A DNA stretch of 64,000 nucleotides from Georhizobium profundi (GCF_003952725.1 NZ_CP032509.1:2814001-2878000), one strand, 5' to 3'. Shown: positions 17,493 through 27,040, counted from the first letter of the stretch. Translations and numbers: made by a program. The notes: generated by a model not told the origin, from the letters alone.

Positions 17493-17540
17493 AAGCGGCT
17501 GGCAAATGCCTCAAAAATCGGCATTCGAATGCAGCCGCTT
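17493..17540 (+). repeat. long stem-loop after DUF1127 copy 2
   Basis: AAGCGGCTG (17493-17501) pairs with CAGCCGCTT (17532-17540), and inside it AATGCC (17505-17510) pairs with GGCATT (17520-17525). There is no T-run, so it may be an mRNA-stabilising or processing element rather than a terminator. An alternative fold uses the palindrome GCATTCGAATGC (17521-17532). Confidence 0.55.
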
Positions 17541-17674
17541 CGGATCGATCTCAGCGGTGTTCGGCCCGCATGGCTGGCCTTGGACATTGGCGCTACTAGA
17601 GATCGCCGATCGGCAGTAGAAGCAGCACCAAGAGACGGCCCATTCGCCGCCACATCCCAGTCAGGTTCAGTTCC

Positions 17675-17815
17675 ATGCTTACGCTCAACAATGCCCGGTC
17701 GTGGCTCAGCCGCCGCCGCACCATGAACACGCTTCGCGGCCTTTCCAACGAGACGCTCGAAGACATCGGTCTGACGCGTTTCGACGTTGCTCGCAGCGCA
17801 CGCCAGGCGCGCTAA
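17675..17815 (+). CDS. DUF1127 small protein, copy 3 (diverged)
   Basis: A 46-residue ORF: MLTLNNARSWLSRRRTMN, then LRGLSNETLEDIGLTRFDVA. It keeps the Trp, the basic stretch and the LxDIGLTRxDxA core of DUF1127 but has diverged more than the other two. It lies 45 bp before trmFO and may be its co-transcribed neighbour. The ribosome site (CAGGTT) is weak. Confidence 0.75.
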   Translation: MLTLNNARSWLSRRRTMNTLRGLSNETLEDIGLTRFDVARSARQAR

Positions 17816-17859
17816 AACGCCCCGTTGGCCTTGCCGCGCCGGAATGATATGACGCGCGC

Positions 17860-19296
17860 ATGACAGATACAGCAGGTCACACACAGCCCGTTCACGTGAT
17901 CGGCGGGGGACTCGCCGGCTCGGAAGCCGCCTGGCAAATAGCGCAGGCAGGCATTCCCGTCGTCCTCCACGAGATGCGGCCGATCCGCGGAACCGATGCC
18001 CACCTCACCGACGGTCTCGCCGAGCTCGTCTGCTCGAACTCGTTTCGATCGGACGATGCGGAGACGAACGCCGTCGGCGTCCTGCATGCCGAAATGCGGC
18101 TTGCCGGTTCGCTCATCATGGCATGCGGCGACCGCAATCAGGTGCCCGCGGGCGGCGCGCTCGCCGTCGACCGCGTCGGCTTTTCCGACGCCGTCACGAA
18201 GGCACTCAAAGAACATCCCCTCGTCACCATCGAGCGCGAGGAAGTGACCGGCCTGCCGCCCGCCGAGTGGGGACGGACGATCATCGCCACGGGCCCGCTG
18301 ACGGCGCCCTCGCTTGCCGAATCGATCGGAGCCGTGACAGGCGCGGATGCGCTCGCCTTCTTCGATGCGATCGCGCCCATCGTCCACGCCGATTCGATCG
18401 ACATGGACATCTGCTGGTATCAGTCACGCTACGACAAGGTCGGCCCCGGCGGCACGGGCAAGGACTATATCAACTGCCCGATGACGGAAGCGGAATACAA
18501 CGCCTTCGTCGACGCATTGCTTGCCGGCGACAAGACGAGCTTCAAGGATTGGGAAGGCACGCCCTATTTCGATGGCTGCCTGCCGATCGAAGTGATGGCC
18601 GAGCGCGGCCGCGAAACGCTTCGCCATGGGCCGATGAAGCCGATGGGCCTGACCAACGCGCACAAGCCGACCGAAAAGGCTTATGCTGTCGTCCAGCTGC
18701 GCCAGGACAATGCTCTCGGTACGCTCTTCAACATGGTCGGCTTCCAGACAAAGCTGAAATATGGCGCACAGACCGAGATCTTCCGGATGATACCCGGGCT
18801 GCAGAATGCCGAATTCGCCCGTCTCGGTGGCCTGCATCGCAACACCTATCTCAACTCGCCGGTGTTGCTCGACGCGACGCTGCGCCTGAAGGCGCGTTCG
18901 GACATCCGCTTCGCCGGACAGATCACGGGCTGCGAAGGCTATGTCGAATCGGCCGCAATCGGTCTCCTGGCCGGCCGCTTCGCTGCAGCGGAGGCCAAGG
19001 GCCTTGCGCCCGCCGTGCCGCCTGCGACGTCCGCGTTCGGCTCGCTGCTGGGTCACATTACGGGTGGCCATATCGTTTCCGACGATGAGCCGGGCAAGCG
19101 GTCGTTCCAGCCGATGAACGTCAATTTCGGTCTGTTCCCGCCACTCGACCCGGGAGCGATCGTGCGGCCGGAGGGCGTGAAGCGCTTTCGCGGCAAGGAC
19201 AAGACGATCGCCAAAAAGCGCGCCATGGCGCATCGCGCGCTCGCCGATTGTGCCGCCTGGCTTGGCGACAGCGATTTTCGTCAAGCCGCCGAGTAG
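17860..19296 (+). CDS. trmFO: methylenetetrahydrofolate--tRNA-(uracil-5-)-methyltransferase
   Basis: A folate- and FAD-dependent enzyme that makes m5U54 in the T-loop of tRNA. The 478-residue product has the FAD-binding motif [13 protein letters not shown] near the N-terminus, [12 protein letters not shown], the conserved [25 protein letters not shown] segment (here starting [11 protein letters not shown]), [14 protein letters not shown], and HITGGHI and [13 protein letters not shown] towards the C-terminus. Family members occur in Alphaproteobacteria and Firmicutes instead of S-adenosylmethionine-dependent TrmA. It is convergent with the DUF4153 gene. Confidence 0.97.
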   Translation: MTDTAGHTQPVHVIGGGLAGSEAAWQIAQAGIPVVLHEMRPIRGTDAHLTDGLAELVCSNSFRSDDAETNAVGVLHAEMRLAGSLIMACGDRNQVPAGGALAVDRVGFSDAVTKALKEHPLVTIEREEVTGLPPAEWGRTIIATGPLTAPSLAESIGAVTGADALAFFDAIAPIVHADSIDMDICWYQSRYDKVGPGGTGKDYINCPMTEAEYNAFVDALLAGDKTSFKDWEGTPYFDGCLPIEVMAERGRETLRHGPMKPMGLTNAHKPTEKAYAVVQLRQDNALGTLFNMVGFQTKLKYGAQTEIFRMIPGLQNAEFARLGGLHRNTYLNSPVLLDATLRLKARSDIRFAGQITGCEGYVESAAIGLLAGRFAAAEAKGLAPAVPPATSAFGSLLGHITGGHIVSDDEPGKRSFQPMNVNFGLFPPLDPGAIVRPEGVKRFRGKDKTIAKKRAMAHRALADCAAWLGDSDFRQAAE

Positions 19297-19317
19297 CTGC
19301 GGAACCTGGCCCTTCGC

Positions 19318-21093
19318 TCAGCGCTGGGCAGGGCCGTCGCTGCTCCAGTCAGACAGCCTGAACAAGAGAACGCCGCCGATGGTTACGAGCGACGGCTCGT
19401 CGAACCGATCGAAGGTGACGTAGTTCGGCTGAATGCTGATCTGGCGCGCTTGGCTCGACAGCTTGATCTCGGCTGCTTCGGACGGGGTCCCGTCTTCCAT
19501 CTCCAACAGGGTGTCGACCGGGACGTCGAAGACGACCGTTTCGCCTCCGATGCTGAGCGTCAGGGAGTTGTCCCGCAGGCTGATCGACAGCGGCTGCGAC
19601 AGCCCCGGCACGGACCAGTTGCGCGCGGTCGTTCCGCGGTATGCAGAGAAATCGACGATCAGGATGTCGTAGTCATCCGTGGCGATGACACCCGATGTCT
19701 GGAACGATCGGCTGAACTGGCCTGCTTCGCCCGTGGTTCGGAGTGTCGGGTCAAGGCCATAGGCGACCGCGATACGGCGTGAAAGGCCCGTGCCCGCCTC
19801 GGCAGAACTCGGCAGAGCCTCGGGCTCGACCGCGCCGAGCCCGCCTGCGACTTCGAGATAACCGAGAATGTCGAGTGCTTCGGCGTTCTCTTCCGGCGTG
19901 AAGGGCGGATCGGCGACCATCGCACGAAACCGCTCGCTCTGGCTTTCGATCGAGATGCTGACCGCACCCTGGGGCCCGAAGGACGTGACGAGAAGCGCCA
20001 GAACGGGAAGTGCCGCGATGACCCGGATGTCGCCGCGCAGGCTCGGACGCAGTTGAGCGAGAAGGGTGGCCGCCGTCACCACTCCGAAAAGCACCAGCAG
20101 ATAACGATCCGGCGTTACGCCATAGACCGAGATGCGCTGCCAGGTTGCCAGCAGCAGAAGGAGCAGCGGCACGGGCAGCATGACGGGCCACCAGCGCAGG
20201 AGCAGTCGCGTCGGCGGCCGGGCGCTGGAGAGGAACGGGTGGATGACCATCAGCGCTGCAAACAGACAGACGCCGAAGGTGAGCACGAGCCAGCCTACCT
20301 GGCCTGCCGGCCAGTCACCCGACAGGATGATGGTCGCGGCATAGATGTGCAGGAGCACGGCGTAGATGATCAGCAGTGGTGCGGCCACGTAATCGCCGAG
20401 CACCTGCATGCCGCGCCGAACGGGAATTGGAGCGTCTTCCGGTGTGTCGAAATCAGTCGCCGCGGGCAATTGGCCAAGCGCAAACAAGGGCGCTGCAAAG
20501 CAGCCGACTGTCGCCCAGACATGGCCATAGACCTGCTCCGGGACCGCGATGCCGAAGAGGTAGGTAAGGCTCGCGAGGATTGCGGAGAAGCCGCCGGCAA
20601 AGAGGAGCAGGGCGAGAAGCCCCAGCAAGCCGGCGAACAGGAAACGCACCACGAACAGCCAGAAGCTTTCGCTGCTCCCGCGCTGCAGGAATGGGCCGAC
20701 AAGGACCAGCCCCGCGAGTGCGACGACGAATGTCTGCTCGTACAGACGAACGGCTTCTTTCCACTCGATCAGACAGAAGGCGAGAAGCGCGGCCGAGCCG
20801 GTGAGCAGCAGTTCGGGTAGTCGCCCCAATCGCCGCGACTGTAGCGAGAGACAGACAGCCAGCGCCGCTATGGTAGCGACCGTCAGCGGATAGGCGAAAC
20901 CGCGGTCGCCCCAGAACAGCGGCCACCATTCGCCAACACGGCCATTCGCCTCGATGGTGATGAGCACCAGAAGCAGCGCCACGACTGGAAAACGCCGCAG
21001 CGCTTTGAGCGTGCCATCGAACATCTCGCCGATCACGCTGCCCCAGCCCTTGCGCGGGCCGGTCGAAGACTGGTTCTGTTCGACTGATGTCAC
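19318..21093 (-). CDS. DUF4153-family polytopic membrane protein
   Basis: A 591-residue integral membrane protein. The first ~380 residues contain about a dozen hydrophobic segments. The region YGVTPDRYLLVLFGVV is typical of DUF4153. The C-terminal ~190 residues are a soluble, beta-rich part of unknown fold. Its function is not known. The start overlaps the stop of the sterol-desaturase gene by four bases (ATGA), so the two are translationally coupled. Confidence 0.82.
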   Translation of the reverse strand: MTSVEQNQSSTGPRKGWGSVIGEMFDGTLKALRRFPVVALLLVLITIEANGRVGEWWPLFWGDRGFAYPLTVATIAALAVCLSLQSRRLGRLPELLLTGSAALLAFCLIEWKEAVRLYEQTFVVALAGLVLVGPFLQRGSSESFWLFVVRFLFAGLLGLLALLLFAGGFSAILASLTYLFGIAVPEQVYGHVWATVGCFAAPLFALGQLPAATDFDTPEDAPIPVRRGMQVLGDYVAAPLLIIYAVLLHIYAATIILSGDWPAGQVGWLVLTFGVCLFAALMVIHPFLSSARPPTRLLLRWWPVMLPVPLLLLLLATWQRISVYGVTPDRYLLVLFGVVTAATLLAQLRPSLRGDIRVIAALPVLALLVTSFGPQGAVSISIESQSERFRAMVADPPFTPEENAEALDILGYLEVAGGLGAVEPEALPSSAEAGTGLSRRIAVAYGLDPTLRTTGEAGQFSRSFQTSGVIATDDYDILIVDFSAYRGTTARNWSVPGLSQPLSISLRDNSLTLSIGGETVVFDVPVDTLLEMEDGTPSEAAEIKLSSQARQISIQPNYVTFDRFDEPSLVTIGGVLLFRLSDWSSDGPAQR

Positions 21094-22028
21094 GGAGCTA
21101 CGCCCTGCCCCGGCAGGCCCGGCGTTCCGATGTGATCAGGGTTTCGGCGCAAATACTCTTCCTTCAGTTCGAGCGACCCCTGACGCGAGCAGTCGTGGCT
21201 CCAGCCTGGCGGCGCGAACAGGTATCCGAGCCTCTGGCGCAAGGTCAGCCCGGGGCGTGCGGCATCCTTGAACATGTCGATCCATTCGTGAAATGCGAGC
21301 CGGATCGGATTGAAGGTGCCGACATTGCGGACGATCCCATAGCGCGGCTGGTCGCTATCCAGTTCCGGCACAAACGTGCCGAACATGCGATCCCAGATAA
21401 TCAGGCAACCGGCATAGTTGGCGTCCAGGTACCGCGGATTGGTCGCGTGGTGCACGCGATGATGAGATGGCGTGTTGAAGATCCATTCGATCGGCCGCCA
21501 CATCTTCCCGATCGTCTCGGTGTGGATCCAGAACTGATAGACGAGGTTCAGCCCGCCGACGAACAGGATGACGAGCGGATGGAAGCCGATCAGCACCAGC
21601 GGCAGCCGCAGGATGAACATGCCCGTGAAGGTGCCGGTCCAACTCTGGCGAAGCGCGGTAGAGAGATTGTAGTGCTGCGAGGAATGGTGGATCACGTGCT
21701 CCGCCCAGACCCAGCGGGAACGATGGGCGATGCGGTGATACGAGTAGTAGCGCAGATCATCGAGCACGAAGCAGAGCGCGATGGCCCACCAGGACGTGCC
21801 GAAATCGAAGATGCGATAGTCCCACGCCCAGATCAGAACGCCGAAAGACACGAAACCGAGCAGCAGACCGGAGACGACATTGCCGGTGCCGAGCAGCAGG
21901 CTCGCCAGCGTATCGCGCGTTTCGAAGGCACCGCGCCGCTTGAACCGACGGATCAGCACGATTTCGATGAGCATCGCGCCGATGAACAGCGGGATGGCGA
22001 GTTGCGTGACATCCGGAAAATCAGGCAT
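21090..22028 (-). CDS. sterol desaturase/fatty-acid hydroxylase family protein
   Basis: A 312-residue membrane di-iron enzyme. The histidine clusters expected for the superfamily are present: HRIAH, HVIHHSSQH and HHRVHH, with an additional His (WIHTE) between. At least four hydrophobic segments are seen. The substrate is not evident; bacterial members act on lipids such as hopanoids, ornithine lipids or carotenoids. The start at 22028 (MPDFPDVT) has GGAGAG at good spacing, and upstream in-frame ATGs exist. It overlaps the stop of the next upstream gene by eight bases. Confidence 0.88.
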   Translation of the reverse strand: MPDFPDVTQLAIPLFIGAMLIEIVLIRRFKRRGAFETRDTLASLLLGTGNVVSGLLLGFVSFGVLIWAWDYRIFDFGTSWWAIALCFVLDDLRYYSYHRIAHRSRWVWAEHVIHHSSQHYNLSTALRQSWTGTFTGMFILRLPLVLIGFHPLVILFVGGLNLVYQFWIHTETIGKMWRPIEWIFNTPSHHRVHHATNPRYLDANYAGCLIIWDRMFGTFVPELDSDQPRYGIVRNVGTFNPIRLAFHEWIDMFKDAARPGLTLRQRLGYLFAPPGWSHDCSRQGSLELKEEYLRRNPDHIGTPGLPGQGVAP

Positions 22029-22482
22029 CGCCATTCTCTCCGCGGGACGGCCGCTCTTCATCCCTGGCAGCAATCAGGGCTCCGATGAGCCATAGCGACA
22101 CTTCGGCGGCGTCTTCCGCCGTTGCGAACACGAAAACGCCGCCCTTGAAGGTGGTTTCCTTGAAATCGATCGCGAGCGAGCGCGCTTCCGGCCCTGCCGA
22201 CACATGCACGGCGCCTCCCTGCAGCAGGCGTGCAATCGTGTGACGTCCGTGTGCCTGAACGAAGCCCGTCTGCTGGTCGGCAAGGCGCAGGAACGCAGCG
22301 CGTCGATCCGCGGTCAGCACGACGTCGCGGATAGGAAGAGCCGGGTACGCCTTGCCGAATTCGACGATCGCGGCGCCGGCATCATCCAGCAATGCCTGTG
22401 CGGAGCCGCCTGAGCGATGAACCGTCAGGACCACGAGCACGATACCGCCTATCACAATGGCAACGAGCAGACCGAGACTCAC
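22021..22482 (-). CDS. hypothetical protein with one N-terminal membrane helix
   Basis: 153 residues. Residues 3-21 form a hydrophobic anchor (LGLLVAIVIGGIVLVVLTV), followed by a soluble domain with alternating helices and strands (ADRRAAFLRLADQQTGFVQ, KGGVFVFATAEDAAEVSLW). I do not recognise the family. It precedes and overlaps the sterol-desaturase gene, which suggests one operon of three membrane proteins (22482 down to 19318). Confidence 0.65.
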   Translation of the reverse strand: MSLGLLVAIVIGGIVLVVLTVHRSGGSAQALLDDAGAAIVEFGKAYPALPIRDVVLTADRRAAFLRLADQQTGFVQAHGRHTIARLLQGGAVHVSAGPEARSLAIDFKETTFKGGVFVFATAEDAAEVSLWLIGALIAARDEERPSRGENGDA

Positions 22483-22602
22483 TGCAACCGCCTCCCAAGA
22501 GCGTGAATACGCACCAGCCTTGCAACCAGCTCCCCCTGCCGGTCAAGCTGTCAATGAACGGCCCGATGATCAAGCACGTTCGTTGCGGCCGCTTTGTCGT
22601 GG

Positions 22603-23469
22603 TTAGAAACGACTTGTGGCGGCAGCCCGGAGCAACCTGAGCTGTCGCCGCCACTGGGGTGGCTGTATGCTCGAAAGGTCCTCGATCGTCTTGCCGGATC
22701 GCGCCGCACGATCAAGGATCGGAGCCACGAGCGCAATCGGCAGGAAGGCGGCGAACAGGTCCCTGTCCATCCGTTTCGCGGCGCTGCGTGCCCGCTCGAG
22801 ATGATCGCGTCCATAGGCGACGAGGGCTGCAATCACCGATCCTTCGTGGTGCCGCTCACCCAGAAACGATTCGGCATCGGTGCCGCATGCCGAGAGAATA
22901 TCGCCCGGCACCAGCAGCTGGCCGCGTGCATGGTGGATGGGCAGCAGGAGCAGCGTGCCGGCGACCACCTGTGCAACGCCTGCATGGCCTGCTGCTTCCG
23001 CAGCACTCGTTGCCCGCTCTCCACCCAAAATCACCGCCACGAGTTGGATGACCGTCGCTGCCGTCTCACCGGCATAGGCTTCGAAGCCTGCGCGGTCCGG
23101 CATGGGATCATCGTAAAGATCGAAGAGGCGGGCTTCGATGAAACGATCGAAGGCACCGCGTGGCAGGCGGTGTCGGTCGATCGTAGCCAGCAGCGCCTCG
23201 GCACCCGGGTGGCCTGCTGCGGCGCTCGTACCCGAACCGGTGATCACATCGCGCCACCACTGCAGACGCACTTCGCCGGCCAATGGCTCACGTACGAGGT
23301 CGCGAACGCGCGCGATCTCCGCGTTGAACAGGTAGAGCGAAGCGAGCGCACCGCGGACCGAAGCCGGTGAAAGCAGGCAGGCGAGATAGCGATCCCGATC
23401 GAGCTCGCGCAGCTCAGCGAGGCAGTATGCTTCGTGTTGCGTCAGCGTGCCGTCGGCCTCGCGATCCAT
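22603..23469 (-). CDS. squalene/phytoene-synthase-like protein, NDUFAF6-type
   Basis: A 288-residue member of the squalene/phytoene synthase fold. The first Asp-rich catalytic motif is replaced by FNAEIARVRD, and the following REPLAGEVRLQWWRD resembles mitochondrial NDUFAF6, a complex I assembly factor that has lost prenyl-transferase residues. The second motif region reads FEAYAGETAATVIQL. It lies 6 bp behind the NDUFAF3-like gene and the secDF operon, the arrangement seen in other Alphaproteobacteria. A role in complex I assembly is inferred from homology; a lipid-synthesis role is not ruled out. Confidence 0.83.
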   Translation of the reverse strand: MDREADGTLTQHEAYCLAELRELDRDRYLACLLSPASVRGALASLYLFNAEIARVRDLVREPLAGEVRLQWWRDVITGSGTSAAAGHPGAEALLATIDRHRLPRGAFDRFIEARLFDLYDDPMPDRAGFEAYAGETAATVIQLVAVILGGERATSAAEAAGHAGVAQVVAGTLLLLPIHHARGQLLVPGDILSACGTDAESFLGERHHEGSVIAALVAYGRDHLERARSAAKRMDRDLFAAFLPIALVAPILDRAARSGKTIEDLSSIQPPQWRRQLRLLRAAATSRF

Positions 23470-23475
23470 GGGGGA

Positions 23476-23862
23476 TCAAACGACGATCAAGGCAGCGGCG
23501 ACAGCGCGCGATTCGGCCAGCATGACATTGTAGGTCCGCACGGCCGCACCTGTGCTCATGGGGTCGGACGTCATGCCGGCTGCCCGAAACGCGGCCTTCA
23601 GCTCCTTGGGGAGAGGTCGGATTTCGCGGCCCGTGCCGACCAGCAACACCTCGATGTCGCCGGCTTCCGCCAGCACCCGCTCGAAGAGCTCGACATCCAG
23701 TGCCGCGCCCTCCTCCGCCGACCAGCCGTGAATGCCCGACGGCAGGCACAGCAGCGATCCGCGATGCGACATGTCGGCAAACCGGAAGCCCCCGTCCCCA
23801 TATGCGTCGATGGGCGCGCGTCCCGGAAAGTGCGCTTCGCGAATGACGATGCCTTTCGCCAT
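23476..23862 (-). CDS. Mth938-domain protein (NDUFAF3 homologue)
   Basis: From the ATG at 23862 (MAKGIVIREAHFPGR) the protein has 128 residues and is one Mth938/DUF498 domain: IDAYGDGGFRFADMSHRGSLL, VLLVGTGREIRPLPKELKAAF, then the terminal STGAAVRTYNVMLAESRAV. The mitochondrial homologue NDUFAF3 assembles complex I, and its genes in Alphaproteobacteria sit beside secDF. A longer start (23928) would overlap secDF by 62 bases, so I prefer the start 4 bases after the secDF stop. Confidence 0.9.
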   Translation of the reverse strand: MAKGIVIREAHFPGRAPIDAYGDGGFRFADMSHRGSLLCLPSGIHGWSAEEGAALDVELFERVLAEAGDIEVLLVGTGREIRPLPKELKAAFRAAGMTSDPMSTGAAVRTYNVMLAESRAVAAALIVV

Positions 23863-23866
23863 GGGC

Positions 23867-26434
23867 TCAGGCCGTTCCAGGACGCTGATCGATCGCACCC
23901 TCGGTCGTGCTGCCACGCTCATTGCCATCGTCGAGCGACAGCGCGCCCGGACGAAGGTTGAAAAGCACGAGCATCGGACCGGCGATGAAGATCGACGAGT
24001 AAGTACCGACGACGATACCGATGATCATTGCCAGCGTGAACGAGGCAATGACTTCACCGCCGAACAGGTAGAGCGCCGTCAAGGCCAGCAGCGTCGTGAT
24101 GCCGGTGAGCACAGTTCGCGAAAGCGTCTGGTTCATCGACAGATCCAGAAGCTCGATCAACGGCATCTTCTTGTAGCGCCGCAGATTCTCACGCACGCGG
24201 TCGTAGACGACCACGGTATCGTTGATCGAATAGCCAACGATCGTGAGGATGGCCGCGATACTCGTCAGATTGAATTCGATGCCGAAGAGCACGAAGAACC
24301 CGATCATCAGGATCACGTCATGCAGGGTCGAGGCGATGGCGCCCAGGCCAAAGTGCCATTCAAACCGCAGCCAGATATAGACGAGCATCGCCGCCATCGC
24401 GGCAAGAACGCCGATCGTGCCGGCCAGTGCCAGTTCCGACGAAACCGTTGGCCCGACCACTTCAACACGCCGGATCTCGTAGTCGGATGCCAGTTCCTGC
24501 TGTGCGGCAGTGACGTTGGCCTGCGTCGTCACGTCGTCCTCGGCAGAGCCGATGCGGACGAGCAGATCGCTTTCGGAACCGAATTCCTGAACCTGGACCT
24601 CGCCGATCTGCAGGCTGCCGAGCCTGTTGCGGACATCGGCGACATCGGCGACACCCGACTGGGCGCGCACTTCGATGCTCGACCCGCCAAGAAAGTCGAT
24701 GCCGTAGTTCAGGCCCATGGCGAAGAACATGGCGATCGCGGCGATCGACGAGACGATCGAGAAGCCGAAAGCAGCCTTGCGCCAGCGCATGAAGCCGATC
24801 TTCGTATCCGGCGGCACCAGCGTGACCATGCCCTTCGGCATTTCCTTCGGCTTAGCACGACGCAGCCAGAACGCGATCAGCCAGCGGGTGAGCGTGAAGG
24901 CGGTGAAGACGGTGGTCACGATGCCGATCGCAAGCGTGATGGCGAAGCCGCGAACCGGGCCGGAGCCGAGATAGAACAGGATCACGGCGGCGATCAGCGT
25001 GGTCATATTGGCGTCGAGAACCGTAGCCATGGCGCGGGAAAAGCCCGCATCGAGCGACTGAACAAGGCTGCGTCCCTGTCTGCGCTCTTCCTTGACGCGC
25101 TCATAGATGATGACGTTGGAATCGACCGCCATGCCCATGGTGAGGATGATGCCGGCGATGCCCGGCAAGGTGAGCGTCGCACCGAGGAATGTCAGGATCG
25201 CGATGATGAGTGCGACGTTGGCGACAAGCGCGATGTTGGCGATGATGCCGAGCTGGCCGTAGGCAACGATCATGAACACCACGACCAGCAGTCCGCCGAT
25301 GATCGAGGCGAACTGACCAGCCGCGATGGAATCGGCACCGAGACCCGGACCGACTGCGCGTTCTTCAACGACGGTCAGATCCGCCGGCAACGCACCGGCG
25401 CGCAGGAGGATGGCGAGGTCATTGGCCGTCTGCGGTGTGAAGCTGCCGGAAATCTGGCCAGAACCACCGAGGATAGGTTCGTTGATGACAGGTGCGGAGA
25501 TGACCTGGTTGTCGAGCACGATCGCGAAAGGACGGCCGACATTCTGCTGCGTCGCCGCGCCGAATGCCTGCGCGCCGCGCGAATCGAAGCGGAACGTCAC
25601 GATCGGCTCATTGGTGCGCTGATCGAAACCGGCCTGTGAGTCGGTCAGGCTTTCGCCCGAAACGAGCTCGCGGATCTCGACGAGATAAGGCTGATCGCCT
25701 TCGACGGACTGGAGCACTTCCGATGTGGCCGGCGGCCGCCCGTTGATCGCTTCCTGCACGGGGATGGACGTATCGACCATGCGGAACGACAGTCGAGCGG
25801 TCTGACCGATCAGATCCTTGACGCGCTGCGGATCGGCCTCGCCCGGAACCTGCACGAGCACTCGGTTGGAGCCCTGGCGCTGGATGGTCGGCTCAGTCGT
25901 GCCGAGTTCGTCGATACGGCGGCGAACCACTTCGACCGACTGCGCGACTGCCGACGACATGCGGTAGTCGATCCCGGAATCAGTGAGCCCGATGTTGAGG
26001 ACGCCCGTTTCCGGCTCGTTGATCGCGACTTCGCTCACCGTTCCGCCGCCAAACAGGCCGGAATTGACCGGCGCCGTCAGCGGCTGCAGAGCCGTGCGTG
26101 CTGCAGCCAGTTGCTCGGCATCACGGATGCGAACGCGGACCGACGTGTCGGAGCGCACGAGACCGGTATAGCCGATGCCGGCTTCGCGCAGATACTGCCT
26201 GACGTCGCTCTCGACGGTGCGCAGACGCTCTTCGACGATGTCGTCGCGATCGATCTCGAGAAGGAGATGGACGCCACCCTGCAGATCGAGGCCCAGTGTC
26301 ATCTGCCGCTTGGGCAGCCAATCGGGGAGACCCGCCAGCCGTTCCTGCGAGACCAGGTTCGGTGCCGCGACGACGACGCCGGCGAGAACCACGAGCCAGA
26401 TCAGGATGGTTTTCCAGCGGGCGAAATACAGCAT
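23867..26434 (-). CDS. secDF: protein translocase subunits SecD and SecF, fused
   Basis: An 855-residue fusion that uses the proton-motive force to pull preproteins out of SecYEG. The SecD half (about 1-520) starts with a membrane helix and the motif LGLDLQGGVHLLLEID, followed by a periplasmic domain and membrane helices with AILTFLGATLTLPGIAG and GMAVDSNVIIYERVKEE. The SecF half (about 540-855) has GIDFLGGSS, VGYSINDTVVVYDRVREN and a last membrane cluster. Many rhizobia carry the fused form. It is downstream of yajC, with a stem-loop in the 100-bp spacer. Confidence 0.97.
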   Translation of the reverse strand: MLYFARWKTILIWLVVLAGVVVAAPNLVSQERLAGLPDWLPKRQMTLGLDLQGGVHLLLEIDRDDIVEERLRTVESDVRQYLREAGIGYTGLVRSDTSVRVRIRDAEQLAAARTALQPLTAPVNSGLFGGGTVSEVAINEPETGVLNIGLTDSGIDYRMSSAVAQSVEVVRRRIDELGTTEPTIQRQGSNRVLVQVPGEADPQRVKDLIGQTARLSFRMVDTSIPVQEAINGRPPATSEVLQSVEGDQPYLVEIRELVSGESLTDSQAGFDQRTNEPIVTFRFDSRGAQAFGAATQQNVGRPFAIVLDNQVISAPVINEPILGGSGQISGSFTPQTANDLAILLRAGALPADLTVVEERAVGPGLGADSIAAGQFASIIGGLLVVVFMIVAYGQLGIIANIALVANVALIIAILTFLGATLTLPGIAGIILTMGMAVDSNVIIYERVKEERRQGRSLVQSLDAGFSRAMATVLDANMTTLIAAVILFYLGSGPVRGFAITLAIGIVTTVFTAFTLTRWLIAFWLRRAKPKEMPKGMVTLVPPDTKIGFMRWRKAAFGFSIVSSIAAIAMFFAMGLNYGIDFLGGSSIEVRAQSGVADVADVRNRLGSLQIGEVQVQEFGSESDLLVRIGSAEDDVTTQANVTAAQQELASDYEIRRVEVVGPTVSSELALAGTIGVLAAMAAMLVYIWLRFEWHFGLGAIASTLHDVILMIGFFVLFGIEFNLTSIAAILTIVGYSINDTVVVYDRVRENLRRYKKMPLIELLDLSMNQTLSRTVLTGITTLLALTALYLFGGEVIASFTLAMIIGIVVGTYSSIFIAGPMLVLFNLRPGALSLDDGNERGSTTEGAIDQRPGTA

Positions 26435-26457
26435 GGCGAGGTGCTTCCAATTGGATT

Positions 26458-26483
26458 GCGGACCGATGGCTCCATCGGTCCGC
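26458..26483 (-). repeat. perfect stem-loop between yajC and secDF
   Basis: GCGGACCGATGG (26458-26469) and CCATCGGTCCGC (26472-26483) form an 11- to 12-bp hairpin in the yajC-secDF spacer, starting 24 bp before secDF. No T-run follows on the minus strand. It may set the relative level of the two messages. Confidence 0.6.
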
Positions 26484-26534
26484 GGTCTATGCGCCCCCTC
26501 TAGGAGCGCAGGATGGTCTTTCTACGGCGAAGGG

Positions 26535-26858
26535 CTATTCCTTGACCGGCTCGCCCTTGACGCGGACGTCGGCAATCAGCGCGCGGGCAATCCGCACCTT
26601 GGTGCCCTCGGCAATTTCCGCTTCCAGTTCAGTGTCGTCGATCACCTTGGTAACACGCGCCAGGATGCCACCGCCCGTCACGATCTGGTCGCCACGACGA
26701 ATGCCCTTCAGCATTTCCTCGCGCTTCTTCATCTGCTGGCGCTGAGGCCGGATGATGAGGAAGTACATGATGACGAAGATCAGGATGAACGGCAGGATCG
26801 ACATGACGATCTCGGCGCCGCCGCCCGCGGACTGCGCATAGGCCGGAGTGACGAACAT
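26535..26858 (-). CDS. yajC: preprotein translocase subunit YajC
   Basis: 107 residues from the ATG at 26858, which has AGGAG at good spacing. It has a short periplasmic N-terminus (MFVTPAYAQ), one membrane helix (MSILPFILIFVIMYFLIIRP) and the family signature RPQRQQMKKREEML, GDQIVTGGGI. YajC associates with SecDF and modulates AcrB and Sec function. Upstream frames extend but have no ribosome site. Confidence 0.96.
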   Translation of the reverse strand: MFVTPAYAQSAGGGAEIVMSILPFILIFVIMYFLIIRPQRQQMKKREEMLKGIRRGDQIVTGGGILARVTKVIDDTELEAEIAEGTKVRIARALIADVRVKGEPVKE

Positions 26859-27040
26859 GAATAGGCTCCTTCGGAAAACTCGTTGCGGCGGCTTTTTGCC
26901 CCCCTTGGCGTGCGCGGAATATAGCCACGACGCCTTGGAATGCAACCGAACTGGGCGCGTCATCCAAGCCGTCGTCTTTCGCCCGGTGGCATGACATGCT
27001 AACCGCGCCCTCAACGTTGGTGGAGGCTGGGTAGAGGCGG

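Noticed and set aside
23732..25639. 635-codon + strand frame
   Set aside because: It is antisense to secDF, rich in Asp, Arg and His as typical for a GC-rich reverse frame. No motif seen.
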